Source: Gentiana macrophylla (Eukaryota; Streptophyta; Magnoliopsida; Gentianales; Gentianaceae). From it: a stretch of 64,000 nt of DNA. The notes under the pieces are model-generated. The model had not been told where the DNA came from and ran no database searches. It saw nothing but the letters and a program-made list of their open reading frames with translations. The stretch spans positions 50,161,073 through 50,225,072 of the forward strand of contig CM047808.1 of the NCBI GenBank assembly GCA_026214975.1, read 5' to 3'. Positions 47,101-58,859 of this stretch are shown here, one piece after another; the first letter of the stretch is position 1, and each line of letters opens with the position of its first letter. Made by a program: the position numbers and the translations under genes.

Positions 47101-48280
47101 ACTTTTTATGGGACGGAGGTAATATTTAGTATTCTTGTGCTGAAAAAAAAAAGAAACTGAAAATGTGAAAACCAATAGAAATGAATGATACAATGTAATT
47201 AATTAAAAAATAAAAGAATTTTGATATTTCCTATCATTTTCTCTGTTAAATCCAAACACTACAAAGGGAGTTTAAATCATTAATTCCCCCCTCATTTCTC
47301 CTTCAAACCGCCTTTTGTTTCCTTCAAATCATTAAATCTATTTTCTATATCCCCACATATCTCTCCATCACTTAATAATTAGTTAAGACGGCTGTCAAAA
47401 ACATGATTCTGTGCGTTTCTACGCCCTCATTTAACTTTATTTCCTATAAGGACAAATCCACTGTTTACTGCAATTGAACTGACCTCAAATCTAATATTTC
47501 ACTATCACAGTGGAATAATGACATGTCCTTTTTACCCGAAAAAATTCCATTGTCCTCTTTACGTATTTCTAAGTTCATGCCCTTGTTTGGTTTGGGACTA
47601 GGTTGATCCATTTGGATCTCAAACCAATATTTTATTCACCCCACTAACTTATTTATTATTATTTTATTAATTCTATTATTTTATTATAAATTCTTTCATC
47701 AATCAATCAACATCAACAAATAAAATAATATTAATCCATCACTTTATACACTCATTACACTATTTAACCATTACTTTTTCAATATAATATTTCAAATCAA
47801 CAATCATTACTTTAACTACACAAATTTCAATACAACTTTTCAACTTTATCATCATTACTTCACTATATTTTATAATTCTTTCTCTTTCTTGGATCCAAAT
47901 GAATCCAGTCAGTCCGAAACCAAACGGAGCCTTAAGTTTTAATCTCGGATATGCCATTGATACGGGCTATATTTGCATGTTTCTATAATTTTTTTTAAGA
48001 GTTTCCCTAGATAAATAATTTTTGTACATTTACTTAGTATATGTTAGATTAATTAACTGCATAATTAATTTACAACAAAAAAAATATTAACAGGTGCTCA
48101 GATGAAAGTAAGCCAAGAGTAAAGTCATACAAGTTTTCAAACCAAAGGCTCAAGGATCTGGGTTTGGAGTTTACCCCTATGAAGCAGTGCCTTTACGAAA
48201 CTGTCAAGTGTCTGCAAGAGAAGGGCCATCTTCCACTTCCATCTCTTCAAAATGATGAAGCCCTTAAAATCCATGCTTAA
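39732..48280 (+). CDS. CCR1: Cinnamoyl-CoA reductase (CCR1-type), five exons; exon 4 frame-disrupted
   Basis: Exons: 39732-39852, 39968-40122, 44386-44571, 44816-45169 and 48094-48280, with GT-AG introns of 115, 4263, 244 and 2924 bp. Joined product is about 332 residues, the usual CCR length. The N-terminus carries the NADPH-binding Rossmann motif [11 protein letters not shown] and RNPDDPKN; exon 3 carries [11 protein letters not shown] and VVFTSSIGA; exon 4 starts with the hallmark NWYCYGK, containing the catalytic Tyr-x-x-x-Lys. The C-terminal exon has [17 protein letters not shown] is a cytosolic short-chain dehydrogenase that reduces feruloyl-CoA and related esters to aldehydes, the first committed step of monolignol synthesis. 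Exon 4 is 354 nt where the phases need 3n+2, and it changes frame at about 44880 and several times to 44976, with a TAG at 44888 if read straight. The rest is intact, so this is either a recent pseudogene or sequence error. Confidence 0.85.
41112..41149. repeat. (ATT)n microsatellite in CCR intron 2
   Basis: About 12 copies of ATT, ending TTACCAAC. Confidence 0.9.
41895..42450. mobile_element. hAT-type MITE with 8-bp target duplication
   Basis: Terminal inverted repeats TAGGGATGGCAAT and ATTGCCATCCCTA bound a 556-bp element, flanked by ACCAGAAG at 41887-41894 and 42451-42458. An 8-bp duplication and this terminus fit the hAT superfamily. The interior is GGGTCGGG/CCCGACCC-rich, so a stem of GGGTAGGG-type sequence extends inward. 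No coding. Lies in CCR intron 2. Confidence 0.9.
42880..43602. mobile_element. Second hAT-type MITE with 8-bp target duplication
   Basis: Imperfect terminal inverted repeats (GTAGGAGTGTAAACGATC and the complement of GATTGTTTACACCCCTAT) bound 723 bp. ATGTTATG flanks it at 42872-42879 and 43603-43610. Subterminal regions have TCGAGC/GCTCGA repeats. Another insertion carrying a SINE-like promoter (43203-43270) is nested inside. Confidence 0.88.
43203..43280 (+). mobile_element. tRNA-like SINE promoter fragment
   Basis: TAGTTCAATTGGTT at 43208-43221 (A box) and GGTTCGAGTCT at 43252-43262 (B box), about 30 bp apart, then a T-rich tail. This is the tRNA-like head of a plant SINE, nested in the hAT MITE. 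The element's full extent is unclear. Confidence 0.6.
43734..43800 (-). mobile_element. tRNA-like SINE fragment, minus strand
   Basis: On the minus strand GACCTAGTGGTTAAGCA (A box, plus 43776-43792) and GTGTTCGAGCCC (B box, plus 43739-43750) are spaced as in tRNA-derived SINEs. It has no intact tRNA fold, so I do not call a tRNA gene. Confidence 0.55.
43868..44131. mobile_element. Stowaway-type MITE in CCR intron 2
   Basis: Left end CTCTCCCGTTCTAAAATAATT and right end AATTATTTTTGGAACGGAGGG are inverted repeats of the Tc1/mariner MITE type (CTCCGTTCC). TA precedes the left end at 43866. The right duplication is not clean. Confidence 0.7.
44711..44813. repeat. ~70-bp direct duplication upstream of CCR exon 4
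   Basis: TTTACATTGAAACTTGTT-CTATGCTCCACTA occurs at 44712-44745 and again at 44781-44813, directly before the exon 4 acceptor. The first copy ends ACTATAA instead of ACTAG, so only the second provides the splice acceptor. Confidence 0.75.
45903..46169. mobile_element. Stowaway-type MITE in CCR intron 4
   Basis: Ends CATCCGTTCCAAAATATAAC and (complement of) ATTATATTTTGAGACGTAGG, with TA on both sides (45901-45902, 46170-46171). 267 bp, non-coding. Confidence 0.8.
46349..46452. repeat. Imperfect hairpin, 28-nt arms
   Basis: The arms TGCATACGCGTGCAGAACAT (46349 on) and the complement of TGGTCAGGATGTTGCGC (46425 on) pair over most of 28 nt around a 48-nt loop. It lies in CCR intron 4. It could be a decayed inverted-repeat transposon or a small-RNA precursor; the sequence alone does not decide. 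Confidence 0.6.
46694..46754. repeat. Hairpin with ~22-nt arms
   Basis: GTCTCCTATCTTTTTCTCC at 46694 on and GGAGAAAAAGATAGGAGAGAC at the right end pair almost fully across a ~15-nt loop. Confidence 0.75.
46848..47119. mobile_element. Stowaway-type MITE in CCR intron 4
   Basis: Termini CCTCCGTTCTATAAAAAAGT and (complement of) ACTTTTTATGGGACGGAGG, with TA at 46846-46847 and 47120-47121. 272 bp, non-coding. Confidence 0.88.
47579..47931. mobile_element. MITE with ~40-bp terminal inverted repeats
   Basis: The left end GCCCTTGTTTGGTTTGGGAC...GATCCATTTGGATC and the reverse complement of the right end GGATCCAAATGAATCC...CCGAAACCAAACGGAGCC pair over about 40 bp. GGCTCCGTTTGG-type ends suggest PIF/Harbinger or hAT. 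I see no clean target duplication, so the superfamily is open. In CCR intron 4. Confidence 0.75.
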
Positions 48281-48754
48281 AACAGAGGAAACTGAATTCA
48301 GAGTTCTTGATTTAATGTAAACTTCAGCCAGTACCAAATTTGGTCTATAATTGCATGCTATGAATCTCTATGTAATTCATTCAAATAATATCCACTTCTT
48401 TTCTCTCTTAATCTCTGTCTTTTTCTTTTTTCTTTTTTTATTCCTTTCTCTGTTTATGAATGCTTATATTCGTGAGTTTTCCACTCTTAGTAATACAATG
48501 TTACTGTTGTTACGGATTGTTGGGAGAGGTCAGAGTGGAAGGGGCTTCGGACCTTTGGTCGCTTAAGCAAGATGTCTCAAGTTCAAGTCTTAGTGAATGC
48601 AACAAACTTTATTGAGAAATGTCCCCACGGATTCTACCTTTGATGCCCCTACAGTACCTCAAAGAATTAGCGTGATGCAAAATTCCAGGATACCAAAGTC
48701 TTTATCTGAAAATAACGTCGGTAAACTCATACATACTTTAATTAAATGTAAAAG
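48281..48754. other. CCR 3' UTR and a SINE-like stretch
   Basis: Probable CCR 3' UTR to about 48480. At 48525-48690 GTCAGAGTGGAAGGGGC and AAGTTCAAGTCTTAG resemble weak A and B boxes, and ATGCCCCTACAGTACCTC resembles the 3' part of an Au-like SINE. Tentative. Confidence 0.35.
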
Positions 48755-50390
48755 AGGAAGTTAAGCTAATGTAAAATCAAGACTTACGATTTAAAGGTTC
48801 ATTATTTATTATTATGTTATCTTTATGAGACCGACTCGATCTAGGTTCACTCCATGTCCATCAACATGTCGTGACTAAACGCTTCTAACATAACTTATCT
48901 TTGTCACATCGGCACTAAGGGCACAACGCATGGTGCTACCCACCACGAGGTATCGCTTTGCAACCTATCGCTGGATCACACCGATAGCCACGGGAAAGCT
49001 CCGACGGTGCACACGCTCGCCAAGTCCCCCGCCATTTAGCCGCTTATAGGCCGCCAGAGTTATTCACTTTATCCGACCGCCCACACATCGCGATATAGCT
49101 AGGTGCCTTACCAAGAGTGTTACGATGTTTAGTCTTTTACTACACAAGTATGTTTATTATTAATTGTTAACTAGCCACCTAAATATTTTCAAGTAAGCTC
49201 CTCACAAATACTACTTTACTTAGACCCTAGACAAGGACAATCCCTAGCACATACAATGCATATTGAGGAATACTAATTCCGCAAAGCACAAACCATTCAT
49301 ACCCTTCCGACGGTCCTTAACTTCAACTCCCTTGAAGAGTACATTCGGTGCCGGAACTAAACGCATCGTAAGTTTAATCCGTGCTTGTTCATGTTCATTT
49401 ATTGTTATTAAATCAAGATATAACATTTATAACTCATCTCATAGCTTAAAACAATCAAAATAACATTTAAACAAAGTGTTTCGAGGGCGCCTAACACCTT
49501 CAAGCGCAGCGCTAAAATGCATCGTAGACTCTTCTAAACTCTCTGCTCAGTTTGGGGCGCCAAAGCCTTTTGGCGCGCCAAAAATATTCCAGTAAAGTCA
49601 CCGAACTCTCTCGTTCAGTTTCATGGCGCTAAAAGCTTTGGTGGGCGCCAAATCAGTAAAACCGCATAAACATGTCAGACTCTATCGATTTCTACTCAAA
49701 CCCAACCAAGTTTAAACATCAAATATACATCCAAATAGCATCAAAACATGTCTTAAACATGCTATAACACTTTGCATTACAACAACAACAACTAGCATGA
49801 TTTCTAAACACAAATCATACCCAAAACACAACCTTAACACCATAAAACTTTAATTAAACATTATGAATAGCCTCTTACCTTAAATCCAAAGCAAAATCAA
49901 GCAAAAAGCAAAGCAAACGGCAGCCACTCAAACTCCAACTCAAACCTAATTGATCAACAATTAAACCTAAATTAATTATGATCAAAGGTTGCTAGACAAT
50001 CTAAACTACTTAAACTAACAACTTTCTACAACCAACCACGATCAAAGTGTTAAGAAACTAAGATTAGGTTATTTTCTTACCTCGATAAAACCTGAATATT
50101 TTGGTATCAAAACGATCTTCTAAAAACTCACGATGCTCCGCGCATGCATTTAAATCGAATCGAGGAGTAGATGAACCGTGAATTTGAAGAAGTCTCTTCT
50201 CCTTCTCCTTTGCTCACCATTCATGACTCTCTCTCTCTTAAACGCATAACTCTTTGCCTGATAACTCCTTTCTTATTAAGGGAGGTTTAAATGTAGAAAA
50301 TAACTCCCAAAGAGTTATTACCATTTAAGTCCTCAAACAACCTCCTAATTACCAATTAACCCCAAAATCCTTTTAAATATATAGGTTTCG

Positions 50391-50440
<50 letters not shown>

Positions 50441-50524
50441 TTTAAATCGCTTAATTAAATAACACTAAAATCTGAGTTTAGTTAAAAGACTCTTTTGTCC
50501 TTTTTCAAAAGTCGGGATGTTACA
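48755..50524 (-). mobile_element. Left (3') LTR of a non-autonomous gypsy-like element
   Basis: Nearly colinear with 54686-56451. On the minus strand it starts TGTAACATCCCGACTTTT and is preceded by AAGGGAAGAA (plus 50525-50534), a polypurine tract, so this is the 3' LTR. It contains GGCGCC-type hairpins at 49490-49660 and a TA microsatellite at 50398-50440. Compared with the right LTR its outer ~490 bp are missing or rearranged. Confidence 0.75.
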
Positions 50525-53500
50525 TTCTTCCCTTAAAGAAGTTTCATCTCTAAACTTGCCGTAACCAACACCACTCTCATCTTAGATACCACTTTGCCTA
50601 CCTTCTAGTTCACTTTCAAACAAACCAACAAAACGTTATCTCCAATTGATTTGAATCTTAGAACTTTCGTCATGAAGACTTCAACGCCGCCCATCACAAC
50701 TAATCTAGTACTTTGCACTCCAAGAACCACTCTATCTTAAACACACATTTCATCTACCTTATACTCAACTCTTCTAACTTAACTTCTTGAGCTCCTCCTA
50801 TAACACTTTGTCCCAAAAAGTCAAATGTCAATCCACTAATTAACATGTAGTATTCTTCTAGGTTCTTCATCCACTTTGTCGCTCTTACAAATTGCTTTCC
50901 ATACTTATACGAGGGTTGCTTTGACCTATACATCCGCCTTACCTTCAAGAAACTAGCTATTAACTTAAGGAACTTCAACTCCGCCTTGTTATCAATTCAT
51001 CACTAAACCATCTATAGCACACCCAAACCATGACGCATTTCAATCTTTACTAGTCTTCAAAAAGGAAACCATATAAACATCTTCTACCAAACTTATAAGG
51101 CTTTCCTATAGACAAGAAAACAACTTTTGACAAAGGTGTTTATCAAAGAACCAAGATTTTATAGTCCAAATGTAAGACCTGAGTTGTAAAAGATTTCATT
51201 TTTAAGCAAAGCATACACAAGAAACAAAGTTTTAAACTTATTCTCACCTTGATTCCGTAAGAAAGGTAAGAATGGTTATAAAAGTCTTTTGAAACTCGAA
51301 ACTACTAAAGGAGATAACAAATGGGAAATTTGAGACACGTAGCACAAAATGAAAGATGGTTTGAACTTGGTTCAACATTTGTTTGGATAACACAAAATGG
51401 ATGACATATAAAATTTACCAAGACGAGGCCACTTGTGATAAAATCGATAAAACAAAAGTTCCCTCGATCGACATTTGTTGCAACCAAAAGACCATCCTAT
51501 ATAATCCATAATGAAAACACTTTCCTTTCCTTGAAGTAATTGGTATGATTGAATACAAACGAATAAATTTTCTTACTTCGCTTATTAAAGAGTTCAACAG
51601 TAAAAGGTCCGGAAGTAGAAGAAGTTTCAAATCTTATTCAAATATGTACATATATATATAATAAAAATTTGAAGACGAGTAATATTCTCTCAAAGTTTTC
51701 ATGATGAAAATCCAAGTAAATTGGAGAAATGTTGCAAAGAGGTCATGAATGATAACGTGGAAAAGAAAGTAAATGAACTCGTAGGATGCATTTTCTTTTT
51801 CTTTCAACAACCGCTATAAGCTAAATTTTTTTTTTTAAAGCAGGAACATCTTCTCCAAAGGTTCAATGATAAAGGTAAATCAAAAAAGTGCTTCGTGAAA
51901 AAAAAAAAAATCATAAGTGACGATCTGTGTAAAGAAGACACAAGAGTTCCAAATGATGCATGTTTTCGTGTCGCTCAAAGACTAACACAAGAAGCGGCTA
52001 TTGTGAAATTGTTAAAAGGTTTACATCAAGGGTGCAAATGTTCAAAGGAATGAGGATAACCCTTTATTTAAAAAAATAAAGCCATTTCTTCAAATTTGAA
52101 GGGGAAGGTTTAAAATAAGATAAAACAACTTAACACTTGTAGCAAAATTTTGTCAAGGAATACTCTTAACAAAGTAAGTTATGTGCTAAAATTTTTATCA
52201 AAACATAACTTTAAAATGCATGCATGAGACGTAAAAGAGGTTCGACTACTCGCTTATTCAAAAATTTCGCAAGGAAGTAAAAATAAAGCAAGATTTTTTG
52301 AAAGTAATTAATGATGTGACTTTTGAACATATGTATATATATGTATCTTGAAAAAAAGGTCTGACTATTAATGACACTTTGGCAAGAAATAGTTGTTCAC
52401 ATATTCTTACCGGAAAACAAAATGATATGTAATTAAAATGGGTGTTTTGAGAAGGTTTGATCTTTCGACCGTTATCAAAATGGTATAAAATCCTAACAAA
52501 AGAGTTGAGTCTTTCAACAAAAGTTATGTGCACTAAAACACCTTGTGGGATGCATTGAAGTAAACGCTAGGATGCAAAAGTGTATTGTCCCGAATTGGCC
52601 AAACATGATGCATCGGGAGGGTATGCAGCTGTTAGTTCGAAAGTTCAAGGATAAGAAACTTGTTTCCTTAAAATCAAACATTTGACACGATAAAACGCCT
52701 TCATAAAAATAAAAATAAGACACATCAAAGTATGTATACATTTGGAAAGCAAAACATTGCAATGAGAGAACCGTTAATGAAGTTTCAAAAAAAAAACATT
52801 CACATGGATGAATTAGCTAGAACATGGATTGCAAATAGTATAAATGGGAAAACATTTGAAATCGGGTATCCATGTAGGAAACCAAATAATTATAAAAGAG
52901 CACTTCATCAAAGAAAACGGGATTGGAAAGTCACCATTTAATTGTTTCTTGTCACACAAAGGTATTAAATCTACAACACTTAATATCTACCTACTAAACT
53001 TCTTATTACGGATAACCACTAAGTTAAAAGTCTTATGCTTCAAGCCTTCCCAACACCTATAACCCCACACCTAAACTTCCAAGGTGAAAGAATGCTGTCT
53101 AGCCTTTCATGAACAAGTACTTAAATGGTTTTAAAAGTATATATGCATAAATCAACCATGTAATGGTTGACTTGCACAGACAAACCAAACTGATTTTGAA
53201 CATGATGTAAAAATAAAAGTTGTAGGTATGCAGGTTTTACATATGCTACTCAAAATTCAGAATTCTTGGAAAAGTATAAGTTGGTTAAAATAATTATTTT
53301 CACGACTGCTGCAAGCTGTCAAAAATTTCAGAAATTTATAATCTGCATTGTGTTGCAGATTTTACTCAAACCAGAAAGAATTGGCACTTGACTCCAAAAC
53401 AAAATTTTCAGGGTAGAGAGTTATCTACAACATATCAAAAATTCAAGTCATTTTAAGGGGTTTAGCTCTATTCAAAACAGATTCATAAGTAAGAGTACCG

Positions 53501-54192
53501 CTGCAGAATTTTCTGAACAGAGTACTCCTCCTTGTTAAGCAATTTATGAACAATCTGCACTGAAAACTAAGTTGATGCCAAAAGAGAAATTGTAGAAAAG
53601 GCAATTTTCTAAGTGACTGAAAATTTACAGAATTTTTGGAACACCAGAAAGGGTATTACAAGACTTATAGAAACATGAATAAAATCGCTTACTGCTTTTG
53701 CATAACACCAATTTATAAAAATAGAGAAATGATTAAATCGAATGTCGCAATAAGGAAACTTTAAATCCTCAAAGAAAAGAGCAAAGAGAGAAAAGTCCGA
53801 AGGTCGAAAGAAGATAGGGATTCTATTAAGGATCCGAGAAGGAACAAACTTGAGGGCATCACATAAAAGATGTGAGCTTAGAACTCAACCTAACCTTCGC
53901 CTAAGAAGACTCTTCACTAGGCTCTAGTGAAAACTAACCACGGTATAAGGGTTATTAGCTTTACTTAAAATTACCACCAAGAGCAAGAGAGATCGTAAAG
54001 GTTCTAAAAGATCCAAGATACCTTATCTTGAGAATGTAACTTAGGTTAGTGAAGAAACTTTTATTGGTTCCTACCATTCCAAAGATCAAGGAAGTCGTAA
54101 TGGTTACCTGAGTGGTCTAAAGAAGTCTTGTCTTAAGGAATGGAGAGATGGAAACCTAGAAAAGAAAGGAACACTTCTCTCTCGATACCAAT
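50525..54192 (-). mobile_element. Internal region of the non-autonomous LTR element, no gag-pol
   Basis: About 3.7 kb of AT-rich DNA bounded by a polypurine tract on the left and, at the right, the minus-strand TTGGTATCGAG (plus 54182-54191), which resembles the initiator-Met tRNA primer-binding site TGGTATCAGAGC. I find no gag, protease, integrase or reverse transcriptase motifs on either strand; frames are under 100 codons. This fits a LARD-type derivative mobilised by a relative's proteins. Confidence 0.65.
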
Positions 54193-56326
54193 CAGTAACG
54201 CCCGCTCCCGGATACCGAGCCCTTATCCGGAAGAGAACGCTCGCGCCAGATAACATTAAATAAATCCAAAATTATACGCCAAATTTCTACGCCGTCAGAT
54301 CATAATTAAAGCAACGGAAGCCCAAAAGGCTCGGGTAAACTCATAAATGCTACTAGAATAGAATACAAACCGACTAGGGTAGAAAGGAAAACCTTACAAT
54401 AACGAGATAAAGATTACAACGCACGATGCTACAAAAGAAAGATACAACACTTGTCTTACAAAGATTCTTTTGTAAGAAGGTACAACAGTTCTTTAAAACA
54501 AAAGGTATGTAATCTAGTACAACCTATAATAGAAAGTAAGAATAAAACGCCATCATGGCGCCAATGTCATCGAATCGCCATTGAACTCTTCAACGAGCTC
54601 AAGGCTAACTCGCTCGCCTTTCTCACCCCAAAAGCACACCAAAACAACATATGCAATTGAGGTAAGTACAAAGTACTTAGCAAGAGGAAGAAGCTAATGT
54701 AAAATCAAGACTTACGACTTAAAGGTTCATTATTTATTATTATGTTATCTTTATGAGACCGACTGATCTAGTGGTTCACTCCATGTCCATCAACATGTCG
54801 TGACTAAACGCTTTAACATAACTTATCTTTGTCACATCGGCACTCATGGCACAACGCATGGTGCTACCCACCATGAGGTATCGCTTGCAACCTATCGCTG
54901 ATCACACCGATAGCCACGGGGAAAGCCCGATGGTGCACACGCTCGCGTAAGTCCCCCCGCCATTTAGCCGCTTATAGGCCGCCAGAGTTATTCACTTTAT
55001 CCTGACCGCCCACACATCGCGATATAGCTAGGTGCCTTACCAAGAGTGTTACGATGTTTAGTCTTTTACTACACAAGTATGTTTATTATTAATTGTTAAC
55101 TAGCCACCTAAATATTTTCAAGTAAGCTCCTCACAAATACTACTCTCTTACTTAGACCCTAGACAAGGACAATCCCTAGCACATACACGTATATTGAGGA
55201 ATACTAATTCCGCAAAGCACAAACCATTCATACCCTTCCGACGGTCCCGAACTTCAACTCCTTGAAGAGTACATTCGTGCCGGAACTAAACGATCGTAAG
55301 TTTAATCCTGTGCTTGTTCATGTTCATTTATTGTTATTAAATCAAGATATAACATTTATAACTCATCTCATAGCTTAAAACAATCAAAATAACATTTAAA
55401 CAAAGGTTTGAGGGCGCCAACACCTTTGGCGTGGCGCCAAAATGCATCGTAGACTCTTCTAAACTCTCTGCTCAGGTTTGGGGCGCCAAAGCCTTTGGGG
55501 CGCGCCAAAAATATTCCGTAAAGTCATCAACTCTCTGGTTCAGTTTGGGGCGCCAAAGCTTTGGTGGGCGCCAAAATCGGCAAAATCGCATAAAACACGC
55601 TTTTCAGACTCTATCGATTTCTACTCAAACCCAACCAAGTTTAAACATCAAATATACATCCAAATAGCATCAAAACATGTCTTAAACATGCTATAACACT
55701 TTGCATTACAACAACAATAACTAGCATGATTTCTAAACACAAATCATACCCAAAACACAACCTTAACACCATAAAACTTTAATTAAACATTATGAATAGC
55801 CTCTACCTTAAATCCAAAGCAAAATCAAGCAAAAAGCAAAGCAAACGGCAGCCACTCAAACTCCAACTCAAACCTAATTGATCAACAATTAAACCTAAAT
55901 TAATTATGATCAAAGGTTGCTAGACAATCTAAACTACTTAAACTAACAACTTTCTACAACCAACCACGATCAAAGTGTTAAGAAACTAAGATTAGGTTAT
56001 TTTCTTACCTCGATAAAACCCGAATATTTTGGTATCAAAACGATCTTCTAAAACTCACGATGCTCCTCGCACATGCATTTAAATCAAATCGAGTAGTAGA
56101 TGAACCGTGAATTTGAAGAAGTCTCTTCTCCTTCTCCTTTGCTCACCATTCATGCACTCTCTCTCTCTTTAAACGCATAACTCTTTGCCTCGATAACTCC
56201 TTTCTTATTAGTGGGAGGTTTAAATGTAGAAAATAACTCCCCAAAGAGTTATTACCATTTAAGTCCTCAAAACAACCTCCTAATTACCAATTAACCCCAA
56301 AATCCTTTTAAATATATAGGTTTTTG

Positions 56327-56368
<42 letters not shown>

Positions 56369-56451
56369 TTTAAATCGCTTAATTAAATAACACTAAAACT
56401 GAAGTTTAGTTAAAAGACTCTTTTGTCCTTTTCAAAAGTCGGGATGTTACG
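54193..56451 (-). mobile_element. Right (5') LTR of the non-autonomous element
   Basis: On the minus strand it starts GTAACATCCCGAC at 56450 and ends GGAGCGGGCGTTACTG next to the primer-binding-like site. About 2.26 kb; 54686-56451 matches the left LTR with scattered single-base indels. It carries the GGCGCC hairpins at 55410-55575 and a TA microsatellite at 56333-56366. Confidence 0.75.
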
Positions 56452-58178
56452 CTTATACGCAAGCCTCAAGGCCATCATATCAAATACAAAGCGACGCGGA
56501 AACAAAAATAGACTCGGGATATAGCCCAAGGACCAAAAAGAGTAAAAATGCTGCCAAATAGAAACACAAAAGGTAGGAACTATTACAACATATGAAACTC
56601 ATTTTACAATACAACTCAAATTCCACAAGTCTTACAAGCCAAACGTACTAGTCCTCCCCATGTCTTAGTACTAAAAACTGGAAATAAAAAATACAACCTG
56701 TTTTCAACCTAAATGAAAGTACAATATTCAAGTAGATATCTCCAAGCATAACAATGAGCTCACACATCCTCATTGAATACATCAGCATCATCCTGCATAC
56801 CTTCTAAGGGAGGGGAAAACATATAAGACTTGCAAATGGGGTAAGTATATTGGGTACTAAGTAAAATGTAGAAGATATTGAACATTCAGTTCTATAATGC
56901 AAGGAAAGTAAAAATATTATCATTAAGAATGATCTTTATTAAATAGACATTACTTCTAGGTATAACTTCATGTCCCTTAACACTTTGTGAGGTTTCTATT
57001 GGTATCTAGCTTAGCTTATCTTTGTTATACCAAGAATTCAAGGGCACCACGCTTAGTTATAGAGTACTAAGACTCATAATAGAGAAATCGCTTCTAACAA
57101 ATTCCGGATTAATCCCGTTAGTGCATGATGTTCGGGCGGAGTCCATTCACTTTTCCCCGATCATCAAGATGATCGACGGAGTTTATCCACTTTTCTCGAC
57201 TATCATCACGCTATGATGTTGTACCGTGCCTTACCAAGAATTACATGATATTTAGTCTTTTATCTAGCCAAATATGTATATTATTAATCATTAACTAACC
57301 ACCTAAGTTTTTTCAAGTAAAGGCTCGCTTAACATCTATACTCCCTCATCTTAGACCACTAGACTCTAGCCAAATTCTAGCAAATACACGCATAATGATG
57401 AATTTAATTCATCAAAGCACTGTGCCAATTCTAGGTTTCGTGGTCCCATACTTCATCTCATCAAAGAATCCATCCAGTGCTGAAACTAAACGCATCAGAA
57501 ACTTATTAATGGCTTTGTCAAGTTATTTTAAGTTATTTATATCACCCAAGAAAGGCCAAAACTTAAGCCAGGCCTCAAAATTTCATTTTGCACGCGCTAA
57601 AAACCTTTGGTTGGCGCCAAAATGCCTAAAAATGTTATGTTTGGTCTTTGTTCAAGTTTTGCGCACGCAAAAACCCCTTGGCGTGCGCCAAAAAGGTTGA
57701 AACAACCCTAAACATGCAAATTTTTTGCAATTTTAAGTACCAAACCAAATCCACATGATATACTTCGATTCTAACACAAAAAAATGCTCAAAAAAGGCCA
57801 CATTGCTTGCCAACACTCTAAAACAACAAAGGTTCATTATGAACACTCTCTTACCTTGAATTGAAGCAAAAAACGATTCCAAACTTGAAGCCAAACGGTG
57901 AACTGTCAAACCTTTAACCAAAACCTATAGAAATACATTCTAATCTTGAATTAACTACAGTCCAAAGTATCCAAGCGCTTAGAACTACGAAGGAAACAGT
58001 TTAGAACCTTAGAACATGATCTACAAGATTTAGGGCCAAAATTGATACCTTCAGATTAACACGAAACTTGTACCAAAACAATCCTCGATTTGCGAAGATT
58101 GCGATCCTCTATTTGAATCTTCTTTTCAAGGCTTGAATTATGAAAGTTTATACCACATAAGTTTGAAGGACTTCCTGC
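56452..58178 (-). mobile_element. Diverged LTR of a related gypsy-like family
   Basis: Ordered similarity to the LTRs on its left: CCTTACCAAGA-TTACATGATATTTAGTCTTTTA, TATTATTAATCATTAACTA, AACCACCTAAG..TTTTCAAGTAA, and GGCGCCAAAA hairpins at 57590-57690. Divergence is much higher than between the two LTRs of the neighbouring element. It is cut on the right by the copia LTR at 58179. Confidence 0.6.
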
Positions 58179-58824
58179 TGTTGGGACATCCTAACAGTCG
58201 GGGAAAGAGCAAGAACGGAATGCAGAAACAGATCCAGAGCATAGGGCTGGGAAAGAGCCAATGCAAGAGATACCAAATCAACACATTCCATTATTTCTTC
58301 GTTAGTAAAGTGACTTAAACTCTATATTTGGTGGAACCATTCAAGACTCACCGTGTGTGATGGACAAATTGAGAAATGTATTCTTTCTCGTAAGCGCCAA
58401 GAGGGTGGAGTCTCATCGAGGCTTCGTCGCCAGGTGAAGTCTCCGAGTAATCGAATACAAAGCAGGTCCCACATCACTTTATTCTCACATGTGACAACTA
58501 TACAAAGGTCATTAAAAAGGAGGACACGTGTAGGGGTATTTATGGCATATCGCACAAAGATTCCTTGCCGCTAGGTTTGTGGATTTGTGCCTATAAATAC
58601 AGCTTGTTGTTGCGCTTGTTCGTGTGTGTGTGAAATCAGAATCAAAGGCATAATAATAAAGATCTCTTTTCGCCCCGTGGTTTTTTATCTCTCCCACTTT
58701 GAGAGGGATTTTCCACGTTAAATCTGTGTTCTTCTTGTTTTCTATTATCTCCTTTGATTATTTACGCTTGATTGCATCTGCTTTATTTCTTGCATCCGGG
58801 TTATCTCCATCTCGTTTCATAACA
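58179..58824 (+). mobile_element. 5' LTR of a Ty1/copia element
   Basis: It starts TGTTGGGACATCC and ends CGTTTCATAACA. A TATA box (CCTATAAATACAGC) is at 58591-58604. It is followed at 58827-58839 by TGGTATCGTAGAG, a near match to the initiator-Met tRNA primer-binding site used by copia elements. 646 bp. Confidence 0.8.
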
Positions 58825-58859
58825 AGTGGTATCGTAGAGAGGTTCCGAGAAAACAATCA

